DNA of 64,000 nt from Georgenia sp. TF02-10 (GTDB lineage: Bacteria; Actinomycetota; Actinomycetes; Actinomycetales; Actinomycetaceae). The position numbers and the translations under genes are program-made. This document shows, piece by piece, positions 18,201 to 24,114 of this stretch (position 1 is the first letter of the stretch; every line of letters starts with the position of its first letter). The notes below the pieces were generated by a model, which saw only the letters and a program-made list of their open reading frames with translations, ran no database searches and was not told where the DNA came from. The stretch is from positions 1,736,001 through 1,800,000 of the forward strand of contig NZ_CP094289.1 in NCBI RefSeq assembly GCF_022759505.1, read 5' to 3'.

Positions 18201-18312
18201 CTCTGCTGCGTTCGCCGTGCGTTCCGCGCACATCGACAGCGGGATCGCAACCGTCCGCGTCGGTGGCGCGATCGTGGCCGAGCCCGCCTACGCCGCACTC
18301 GACTGCGACTGA
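15223..18312 (+). CDS. Large secreted right-handed beta-helix protein
   Basis: A 1029-residue exported protein. The signal peptide has a basic cluster (GQRRRR) and a hydrophobic stretch before GGVEAAPTA; a Tat route is possible but the exact motif is weak. Residues about 60-560 form parallel beta-helix coils with Asn-rich repeats (RNNTLEGVG, YNLSYDNAGGG), a fold used by polysaccharide lyases and glycoside hydrolases. A galactose-binding-like region (about 680-850), an Ig-like domain (about 855-950) and a C-terminal beta domain follow. Catalytic residues cannot be assigned. ATG 15223 has a perfect GAGGAGGAGAAGG site. It follows the beta-galactosidase by 71 nt and may release oligosaccharides for import. 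Confidence 0.8.
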   Translation: MSRRSDVMSWGQRRRRGLGLVGAITAALVATGGALPAGGVEAAPTAAATPVATAVATDPSLHYVDCAAPVDGDGTEAAPWNTLDSVSAHLLEPGDRLLFHRGSTCHGSLRTQGSGTAGAPIVIDAYGDAEDGYPVIAGDGVPDAVLLENQEYWEIRNLEITNADAEQAKQYTAQRRGLTIRNVDQGRLSHFRVEGLYVHDVLGEGKKDLGGSGAIQLEVDTRDGVTRSWFDDTVISDNRIENVNRSGINMSTAWKCRAEMAWDSPCDPRRPTERPFTPSTGLIIRNNTLEGVGGDGIVVQMNEGAIVEGNYLKDGANRSNSHNAGIWVWNSDDTLFQYNVVTNTQKISQNDGTAWDADYGSRNTVFQYNLSYDNAGGGMFFCGCGNWKIEGLGFATDATYRYNLSVGDGQAADLLDVPGNENTDRFQFLSGVTDSSSYNNTIILPEDLPDVSGEEGYRLNGTNDTGSGLLLANNLYVTTGEIAPDTYDSTSNVLNWVRNAFSGPAQNWPEGTGKVEIAETLLTGVEGTSPVEAFLARSAELEGAGQRIAPAGTYDIQGNPVVSSCAPDIGAFQVSDQAADDCADAWTDRVVEAGSSISVPVRANASVRVTGAAAGTMVVTNPAGLDHVATPDARGTVSTVVRTSTDADPTLTIACDEGCTGVRVTDAADDMIDGSFESLKNTPWYLSPWRTWHSPWSGAEAERRRQAAELRTGDAASVSSGRLAARITSAEPRLAQDNLPVEGGGSYRLAGWVRPADGAEPLTVSLMPFVDNVVGSEVLASFDVPAGGGGLVRLDERFALPDDVAAVTIVVSQGGLVGAQEAHLDDLTLTRDDSAPRVEREPGDVTVREGELAAFLARFAGNDSPSVEWQRLVDGVWAPVTATKLGQEGQVERTPRLVLDDVTLADSGSRFRAVVTNAAGTATTREARLTVKPALAAGSGEPAVAAEAHSRCVAGKVYLAVRATNVSDVPLDVELVTPYGSRTIAQVTPDASASAAFAVRSAHIDSGIATVRVGGAIVAEPAYAALDCD

Positions 18313-18605
18313 CGCTGCCACGACCCCCTCGAAGGAGAGCGCATGCCCTCACCAGAACGTGCCGCCCCGCCCGCGCGAACGACACCCACGGTCCGGTCGA
18401 GGCCAAGGTGTCCCTGCTGTGCCCGCGCCTGGGCCGGCAAGTGGCGGGCGGGACGTGGTCGCCCGCGGGCGGGCGTGGGTGTCGCGGCGCCGCCAGGGAC
18501 ATGAGGCAGGAGATCCGGGCATGCCCGGCAGACCGGATCGACAGGTGTCTTCGTGCGGGCCGCCTTCGGGATATCCGCAGTCAACGACGAAGGGAAGTGG
18601 TTTCG
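18313..18605. other. Junction region with an orphan start site
   Basis: This stretch joins the galactoside locus to the surface-protein pair. It begins with a strong ribosome site (CGAAGGAGAGCGC) and ATG at 18343, which opens only a 53-codon Arg/Pro-rich ORF ending at 18504. Another frame reads EAKVSLLCPRLGRQV without a start. It may be the scar of a lost gene. The promoter of the next gene presumably lies in the second half. Confidence 0.5.
18343..18504 (+). CDS. Doubtful 53-residue ORF with a strong ribosome-binding site
   Basis: The ORF has a textbook Shine-Dalgarno 7 nt before its ATG, as good as those of the operon genes. The product (MPSPERAAPPARTTPT at its start) is basic and Pro-rich, with a CPCC cluster, and resembles nothing I know. 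I think it is more likely the residual start of a gene whose body was deleted or replaced than a functional small protein. The next solid gene begins 101 nt downstream. Confidence 0.25.
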   Translation: MPSPERAAPPARTTPTVRSRPRCPCCARAWAGKWRAGRGRPRAGVGVAAPPGT

Positions 18606-19226
18606 GTGGTGAAGCAGGGTTCGGTGGTGCGGCTGGGTGCGGCGGCGCTGGGTGGTGTGCTGCTGGTGGGTGTGGGGTCGGCGGCGTTCGCCGAGTCCCA
18701 GGTCGGCGAGGGCAGCGAGGTGGATGTGTCGGTGACGATCGAGGACACCGATCAGGGGGTGCTGGCGATGAGCGTGGCGGGGACGGCGGCGGCGCTGACG
18801 GAGAACGGGTCCACCGGGACGGTGCGCCAGTTCACCGGCGCGCTGCCGACGGTGACGGTGACAGACACCCGGACGGCTGAGGAGATCCCGGACGGGGCGT
18901 TCTGGTGGGTGGAGGGCACGGCATCGTCGTTCGTGGGGGAGGCGGGTCAGGCGGAGATCGGGGCGCAGAACCTGGGCTGGTCGCCGTCGGTCGTCGATGA
19001 CGGGTCCGGTGCGGTGGCGGTGGGGCCGGATGTGGCTCCGGCGCTGGAGGTGGCGGAGGCGCCGAACAACGTCGGCCTGGTGGGTCGTGAGCTGTTGGCG
19101 ATGGCGCTGACGAGTGAGGAGGCGGTCGGGTCGTGGGAGGCGAGCGCGGACCTGAGGCTGCAGGTGCCGGCCGATGTCGAGCCGGGGGCGTACACCTCGA
19201 CGCTGACGCTGTCGCTGTTCGAGTGA
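18606..19226 (+). CDS. Secreted protein, WxL-like or similar surface protein
   Basis: A 206-residue exported protein. A signal peptide spans about residues 1-30 and ends at GSAAFAES. The mature part is small, acidic and beta-rich, with IEDTDQGVLAMSV, a VTDTRTAEEIPDGAFWWVEG segment and a C-terminal SWEASADLRLQVPADVEPG-like strand, ending TSTLTLSLFE. The layout (carbohydrate-like interaction strands and a Thr/Ser-rich final strand) resembles proteins paired with DUF916-type partners. GTG 18606 is placed 8 nt after AGGGAAG; GTG 18609 or 18597 are also possible. It probably forms an operon with the next gene. Function is unknown. Confidence 0.65.
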   Translation: MVKQGSVVRLGAAALGGVLLVGVGSAAFAESQVGEGSEVDVSVTIEDTDQGVLAMSVAGTAAALTENGSTGTVRQFTGALPTVTVTDTRTAEEIPDGAFWWVEGTASSFVGEAGQAEIGAQNLGWSPSVVDDGSGAVAVGPDVAPALEVAEAPNNVGLVGRELLAMALTSEEAVGSWEASADLRLQVPADVEPGAYTSTLTLSLFE

Positions 19227-19335
19227 GGCCGCGTGGGCGGGTGCCGGGTGGGTGCGGCATCCGCCTGTCCGCCCTGGCGGTCGGGGTGGCCGCTGCGGGG
19301 GGCGCGCGGCCCGGTGCCCGGGACGTGGAAGGCCG

Positions 19336-20394
19336 ATGATGGCTGGGTCCTCTGGTCTGCGCCGGGTGCGCGCTCTCCTCGCCGCGGCGGTGTCTGTGCT
19401 GGTGCTCGCCGGGGTCTGCGCTCCTGCTGCCGCCTCCACGCAGGAGGAGCCGTCGGGCACGGTGACCTGGTCGGTGCGGCCGGCCGACGGGTCGGGCGAG
19501 GACGGCCGGGCGTGGGTGGAGCAGGAGCTGGACCCGGGGCAGAGCGCGAGGGAGCACCTGGCCATCCGGAACCTGTCCGCGGAGGAGGTGACGTTCCGGG
19601 TCTCGGCGGCGGACGGGTACTTCCGGGAGAACGGCCGGTTCAGCATGCTGCCCTCGGACCGGGAGTCCGTCGACGCCGGCCGGTGGATCGAGGTGCCGGA
19701 GGAGGTGCGGGTCGGCGCCGGGGAGACGGTCGTGGTGCCGTTCACCACCACCGTGCCGGAGAACGCCACTCCGGGTGATCATGCGGCGGGGATCGCGGCG
19801 TCGGTCCTGTCGGAGCAGGTCGGCGAGGACGGCACCTCGGTCGGGGTGGAGTCCCGGGTGGGGTTCCGGGTCATGACCCGCGTGCGGGGTGCGCTGGCGC
19901 CCGCAGCGGCGGTCGAGGGCGTCACGTCCGACTACGAGGTGTCGTGGAACCCGCTGGCTCCCGGCGACGCAGTCGTGCGGTTCGAGGTCGTGAACACGGG
20001 CAACGCCCGCCTGCTCGTGACGGGCGTGCTGGACGCGGCTGGCCGCAGGACTGCCTTCCCCGGCGCCGAGGAGATCGATCAGGAGCTGCTGCCGGGCGAC
20101 CGGCGCGCGTTCACGGTGCCGGTGGCGCACGTCTGGCCGCTGTTCTACGCGCCGGCGTCGCTGGAGGTGGCGCCCGCGGCCGTCGGCGAGGGCGAGGGCA
20201 CCGCCGTCGACCCGATCGCGGTCGACGCGGGCTTCTGGGCCGTGCCCTGGTCCCAGCTCGCCGTGCTCGCCGGGCTCGCGCTCATCATCGGATCAACCCT
20301 CTGGGGACGTCGCCGCTCGCGCCGCCGCCTGGAGAGCATGCTCGCCCAGGCACGCGAGGAAGGCCGCCGCCAGGCAGAGCAGACGAGCGAATGA
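19336..20394 (+). CDS. Membrane-anchored surface protein, DUF916/WxL-interacting-like
   Basis: A 352-residue protein with an N-terminal signal peptide ending near APAAAS (residue 33) and a single C-terminal transmembrane span (WSQLAVLAGLALIIG, about residues 305-325) followed by RRRSRRR, so most of it faces outside. The ectodomain has two Ig-like beta domains; the first contains HLAIRNLSAEEVTFRV and TVPENATPGDHAAGI, hallmarks of the DUF916 family. In Gram-positive bacteria such proteins bind WxL-type partners at the cell wall. It starts 109 nt after its likely partner gene. ATG 19336 follows a GGAAGG site; ATG 19339 is equally possible. Confidence 0.7.
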   Translation: MMAGSSGLRRVRALLAAAVSVLVLAGVCAPAAASTQEEPSGTVTWSVRPADGSGEDGRAWVEQELDPGQSAREHLAIRNLSAEEVTFRVSAADGYFRENGRFSMLPSDRESVDAGRWIEVPEEVRVGAGETVVVPFTTTVPENATPGDHAAGIAASVLSEQVGEDGTSVGVESRVGFRVMTRVRGALAPAAAVEGVTSDYEVSWNPLAPGDAVVRFEVVNTGNARLLVTGVLDAAGRRTAFPGAEEIDQELLPGDRRAFTVPVAHVWPLFYAPASLEVAPAAVGEGEGTAVDPIAVDAGFWAVPWSQLAVLAGLALIIGSTLWGRRRSRRRLESMLAQAREEGRRQAEQTSE

Positions 20395-20576
20395 AGAGCC
20401 GCGGGCCACGGCGGCGAGCTAGACGCCTCGGTGGCGCAGCAGTGCTGAAGGAGATCGGCGTAGACCTGGCGTCTCCGGAGAAGACCGGTCCGGAAGCCCG
20501 CAAACGTCCAGGCTGTGAGGGCCAAGCACGCAGTGCTGCCCGTTGTCCACCAACAAGACCTGAGCGCTGTTCGCGT

Positions 20577-20987
20577 CTATGGCAGGAGCGTGAACGCCGG
20601 GACGTGCGCTGGCCGCACGATCTCGAAGTGCTTCCGGTCGAGCGTGGCGATCTGGCGGGCACCGAACCGTTCTGCGACCGCGATGACGAATGCGTCGGCG
20701 CTGCCCAGGGGCAGGTTCGAGTAGCGCTCGACAAGGTCGGCGGCCCTACGCGCGTCGACGTCGTTGACGGCGATCATCCGGTACACACCGTCAGCGACGT
20801 CACGCAGGAAGGCGGCCTCGGCCGACGTGCCTGCGCGAGAGGCGAGCATGTACCCAACCTCTCCGACCAGGGGCGAGGGCAGGAGCAGTGGGCCCGGGTG
20901 AGTCTCAAGCAGCTCCACGCAGCTCTCGTGGTAGTTGTCCTTGCGGTTGGCTGCGGCGACGATCGGACCGGTGTCTACGACAATCAC
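20577..20987 (-). CDS. PIN-domain ribonuclease toxin (VapC-like)
   Basis: A 136-residue PIN-domain protein. The first acidic residue is in VVDTGPIVAA (Asp5), with Glu near residue 43 in LVGEVGYML, Asp in GSADAFVIA near 98 and Asp in ATLDRKHF near 116, giving a complete metal site. VapC toxins cut tRNA or rRNA when freed from their antitoxin. Its ATG overlaps the stop of the upstream antitoxin gene (ATGA), the usual arrangement for co-production. Length and residues suggest it is active. Confidence 0.88.
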   Translation of the reverse strand: MIVVDTGPIVAAANRKDNYHESCVELLETHPGPLLLPSPLVGEVGYMLASRAGTSAEAAFLRDVADGVYRMIAVNDVDARRAADLVERYSNLPLGSADAFVIAVAERFGARQIATLDRKHFEIVRPAHVPAFTLLP

Positions 20988-21205
20988 GCGGTGTGCCGAC
21001 CGTCCCAGCCCTCTCGGACGATCTCCTTGGCCCGCACACCGAGGTCCGGCTCACCGTCGAACACGGCAGTCGTCCGGAACCTGCGCCGCTGCGGCTGTGG
21101 CTTAGCAGAGTCCGCCGAGAGCCTATGGAGCATGTCGACGGCGTCAGCGAGCCGCTCCTCGGGAACTTCGTCCAGGAGCTGGTGCGCCTCGTCCCTGACC
21201 GTCAT
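20984..21205 (-). CDS. Antitoxin partner of the PIN toxin
   Basis: A 73-residue protein directly upstream of and overlapping the PIN toxin gene. The N-terminal MTVRDEAHQLLDEVPEE and the following amphipathic helix (RLADAVDMLHRLS) are typical of small VapB-like antitoxins; the C-terminal part (RFRTTAVFDGEPDLGVRAKE) would wrap the toxin. ATG 21205 was chosen over ATG 21331, whose extension is not protein-like. It likely represses its own promoter, as is known for the family. Confidence 0.75.
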   Translation of the reverse strand: MTVRDEAHQLLDEVPEERLADAVDMLHRLSADSAKPQPQRRRFRTTAVFDGEPDLGVRAKEIVREGWDGRHTA

Positions 21206-21349
21206 GCTGTCAAGCCTAAGGGGGTGGGGCCCCGGGTGGGGGAGCACAGGTGATGCCGTGGATGAGACCGTCCGGGCGGCCCACGGCGGCAGGTGGGGCG
21301 GTGTGGACACGGGATAGGAAAAATACCGCATCGTTGCAGGTCAGGAGGG

Positions 21350-21435
21350 TGTCCGGAGGGGGACTTGAACCCCCACGCCCTATCACGGGCACTAGCACCT
21401 CAAGCTAGCGCGTCTGCCTATTCCGCCACCCGGAC
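21350..21435 (-). tRNA. tRNA-Leu (GAG anticodon)
   Basis: An 86-nt class II tRNA on the minus strand. The acceptor stem pairs GTCCGGG with TCCGGAC, the D arm contains GGCGGAATAGGCAGACGC, and the anticodon loop CTTGAGG gives GAG. The long variable arm (TGCCCGTGATAGGGCG) and T loop (GGTTCAAGTCC) confirm a leucine tRNA. The CCA end is not encoded. Confidence 0.96.
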
Positions 21436-21623
21436 AGGTGGTGCACCCAGCCGCCGTCGCGGCGCGTGGCCACCGACGCCCGTCTGGGCAACGCCGTAGA
21501 AGATAGCACGCGCGCCCCCGCCCGACCGAACGGCCGAGGGGTCGAGGGAGCAGCCCGGCCACCGAGCTACCGCCCGCAGCCGCTGCACCGGCGCACCCGG
21601 TCGCTGTACTACCGTCGCCAGCC

Positions 21624-22784
21624 ATGGAGCCCTTCGACCTGGCCACCCCCGACCGCCGCATGGTCCTTGCCCCGCCGACGGCTGCCGACGTGGACCGCAT
21701 CACCGAGATCTGCCAGGACCCGGAGATCCAGCGGTGGACCACCATCCCGGTCCCCTACACCCGCGCCCACGCCGAGGGCTTCGTGACCGCCGTCGTCCCG
21801 CAGGGCTGGGCAGACGCGTCGGCGACCTGGGCCATCTACAGCGACGGCCGGCTGCACGGCATGGTGGACCTGCACGGGATCACCGACGGTAAGGCCGTGA
21901 TCGGCTACTGGCTGGGGCGCCAGGCCCGCGGCCGCGGGCTGATGCACACCGCCGTCGGTCTCGCCCTCGACGCCGCCTTCGGCCGGCTCGGGCTGTCCGT
22001 CGTGGAGTGGCGGGCCGACGTCGGCAACTGGCCCTCCTGGCGGGTCGCCTGGCGGCACGGCTTCCGCAAGGAGGGCACCGTGCGGGCCCTGAACCACTCC
22101 CGCGGGGAGTGGAAGGACGGGTGGATCGGCACGCTGCGCGCGAACGACCCGCGGCGGCCGGCCACCGACTGGGACGGTCCGGTGCCGGTCGTGGCCGTTG
22201 CCGACGGCGGGGAGGTGCCGGCGGCCGACGGCGGGCCGTCCGGAGAGCCGCCGAACGCCGTCGGCGGGCCGTCCGGACAGCCGTCGCACGCCGTCGACGG
22301 CGCCCCTGGCCCCGCGCCGTCCCCCCGGGACCCGGACGCCCTCGTGCGCCAGTTCCACGCCACCTACGGCCTGCCGGTCGTGGCCGACCCGCCGAGCGTG
22401 GACCGGGACCGGGTCCACATGCGGATGGCGCTGGTGGCCGAGGAGCTCGCCGAGCTCGTCGAGGCCGTGTACGGGCCCACCGCGGGCGCCGAGATGTCCG
22501 CCGCGTTCACCCGGGCGGTCGCCGCCGACGACCGCACCCGGGACACCGTCGAGGCCGCCGACGCCCTGGGCGATCTCGTCTACGTCATCTACGGCATGGC
22601 GCTGGAGTGCGGCATCCCGCTGGACGAGGTCCTGGCCGAGATCCAGGCGTCCAACCTCTCCAAGCTCGGCGCGGACGGCCGGCCGATCTACCGCGAGGAC
22701 GGCAAGGTCCTCAAGGGCCCCGGCTTCTTCCCGCCCGACATCGCCGGCGTCCTCGCCCGCCGCGGTTATCGCGGCCGGTCCTGA
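21624..22784 (+). CDS. GNAT acetyltransferase fused to a MazG/PRA-PH-like pyrophosphohydrolase
   Basis: A 386-residue two-domain protein. Residues 1-185 are a RimJ/RimL-type N-acetyltransferase; the acetyl-CoA loop is RQARGRGLMH near residue 97. Residues about 190-235 are a repetitive linker rich in Gly-Pro-Ser-Ala. Residues 240-386 are an all-alpha nucleotide pyrophosphohydrolase of the MazG/phosphoribosyl-ATP class, with EELAELVEA and EAADALGDLVYVIYG supplying the Glu/Asp metal ligands. The first half could acetylate a ribosomal or other protein and the second could cleave a nucleotide. The frame is continuous. ATG 21624 follows TACCGT by 8 nt, so the message may be leaderless. Confidence 0.82.
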   Translation: MEPFDLATPDRRMVLAPPTAADVDRITEICQDPEIQRWTTIPVPYTRAHAEGFVTAVVPQGWADASATWAIYSDGRLHGMVDLHGITDGKAVIGYWLGRQARGRGLMHTAVGLALDAAFGRLGLSVVEWRADVGNWPSWRVAWRHGFRKEGTVRALNHSRGEWKDGWIGTLRANDPRRPATDWDGPVPVVAVADGGEVPAADGGPSGEPPNAVGGPSGQPSHAVDGAPGPAPSPRDPDALVRQFHATYGLPVVADPPSVDRDRVHMRMALVAEELAELVEAVYGPTAGAEMSAAFTRAVAADDRTRDTVEAADALGDLVYVIYGMALECGIPLDEVLAEIQASNLSKLGADGRPIYREDGKVLKGPGFFPPDIAGVLARRGYRGRS

Positions 22785-22892
22785 CCGCGTCCCCTGCCCG
22801 ACGGCGGGACGCGCGGCGTCCGGCCCCGACGGTGGCCCGTGGGGCCGGGGCGCCGCCGGGCACCACGTCCGGGGCCCGAGAGCGTCGGAGAG

Positions 22893-23378
22893 TCAGGCAG
22901 CGACCAGTGCGTCCATCTGGCCGACCGCCTCCTGCAGGCCCTCTGCCGCGCCCATGCTCAGCACCTGGTCCATCTGCTCGCGCGAGTCGTAGACCGAGCG
23001 CAGCTCCATCCGGGTGCCGCCCTCGTGGGTGGTCAGCTCCACCCGGGTGGTGGTCGTCGGCAGGTCTGCGCTCGGCGTCCCGTCCTGGTCGGCGAAGCCG
23101 TCGACGAACTCCAGGAACCGTGGCGGGTCGACCTTCTTGACCTGCCACCAGCCGCGGTAGCGCTCGCCCTCCGGACCGGTCATGAAGTAGGTGACCGCCC
23201 CGCCGGGGGTCAGGTCGTGCTCCTCCACCGTCGCCGGGTGGGTCGGCGGGCCCCACCACCGCTCCAGCTGACGGGGGTCGGCCCACAGCTGCCATACCCG
23301 CTCGGCCGGGGCGGCGAGGTCGGCCACCAGGGTCAGCGTGAGGTTGTCGTAGTCCTTGCGGACGTCGGTGACGCTCAT
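22893..23378 (-). CDS. AHSA1/SRPBCC-family protein
   Basis: A 161-residue START-like (Aha1/SRPBCC) protein. Typical strands are VAAPAERVWQLWADPRQLERWWG near the N-terminus and TRVELTTHEGGTRMEL near residue 110. These form a hydrophobic cavity; many actinobacterial members sit behind an ArsR-type regulator, as here, where the regulator's stop overlaps this gene's ATG by 4 nt. The pair may respond to a small hydrophobic ligand; no ligand can be named. Confidence 0.85.
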   Translation of the reverse strand: MSVTDVRKDYDNLTLTLVADLAAPAERVWQLWADPRQLERWWGPPTHPATVEEHDLTPGGAVTYFMTGPEGERYRGWWQVKKVDPPRFLEFVDGFADQDGTPSADLPTTTTRVELTTHEGGTRMELRSVYDSREQMDQVLSMGAAEGLQEAVGQMDALVAA

Positions 23379-23887
23379 TGTCGTGTCCTCTCGTCGTGCG
23401 GGTCGTGGATGCCGTACGGATCTTGGTCACCATGCGGGTCTTGACCGCCATCGGTCGCGCCGTTCGAGCCGTGAGGCGACTGCTGGGGCGCGCCGTGGCG
23501 GTCGTCGTGTCGCCTACCGTTCCTCGGTCCTGCCGGCTGTCCGCCTTCCTCGGCGAGCAGCCCGGACATGCGGTCCACCCGACCGGACCAGGCCGACTCC
23601 AGCGCGTCGAGCGCCTCCCGCGCCCGGCGGAGCGCGTCGGGGTCGGTCCGCACCAGGCGCTCCCGGCCGCGACGCTCCTTGGTGACCAGGCCGGCCCGCT
23701 GCAGCACCGCGACGTGCTTCTGCACCGCCGCGAAGCTCATCGGGTAGGCCTCGGCCAGTCGTGACACCGACAGCTCGGCCACCGCCGCCCGGCGGAGGAT
23801 GTCACGACGGGTCACGTCGGCGAGCGCGTGGAACACCTGGTCCACGGTCGCGTCAGTGACGGAATGTACAACCACGAGGTTGCACAT
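23375..23887 (-). CDS. ArsR-family transcriptional regulator
   Basis: A 170-residue winged-helix regulator. The DNA-binding domain covers about residues 10-95: HALADVTRRDILRR, then the recognition helix in YPMSFAAVQKHVAVLQRAGLV. No metal-binding Cys cluster is visible, so it belongs to the non-metal group often paired with SRPBCC genes. The C-terminal 50 residues are low-complexity (Gly, His, Gln, Asp repeats such as QDPHGDQDPYGIHDPHD) and unlikely to fold. ATG 23887 is used; GTG codons a little downstream are alternatives. It overlaps the AHSA1 gene by 4 nt. Confidence 0.85.
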   Translation of the reverse strand: MCNLVVVHSVTDATVDQVFHALADVTRRDILRRAAVAELSVSRLAEAYPMSFAAVQKHVAVLQRAGLVTKERRGRERLVRTDPDALRRAREALDALESAWSGRVDRMSGLLAEEGGQPAGPRNGRRHDDRHGAPQQSPHGSNGATDGGQDPHGDQDPYGIHDPHDERTRQ

Positions 23888-23908
23888 TAGTGGCTGGCGT
23901 GGCCGGCG

Positions 23909-24075
23909 GCAAGAGGCCGCCCACCGCCGCCGGCGCCCGGCGCCCGCCGTCGTCGGCAAGTGATTCCCGCTGCCGCGGCTATGCAGGACGCTGCCCACCG
24001 CGGTCGGCAAGAGGCGGCGCACCGCCGTCGGCAGGACACGCCAACCGCGGTTGGCAAGCGGCCCGCCCGCCGCGA
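23909..24075. repeat. Degenerate 24-bp-type repeats
   Basis: Between the divergent regulator and peptidase genes, motifs such as CGGCAAGAGGC(C/G)G and CACCGC(C/G)GTCGGCA recur at about 24-26 bp steps (clearest at 24012, 24036 and 24060). Copies are eroded. No gene is visible in the 227-nt gap. Confidence 0.55.
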
Positions 24076-24114
24076 CCCCGACCCGCCGCGCCGGCCCGGG
24101 AACCGACCGGCACA

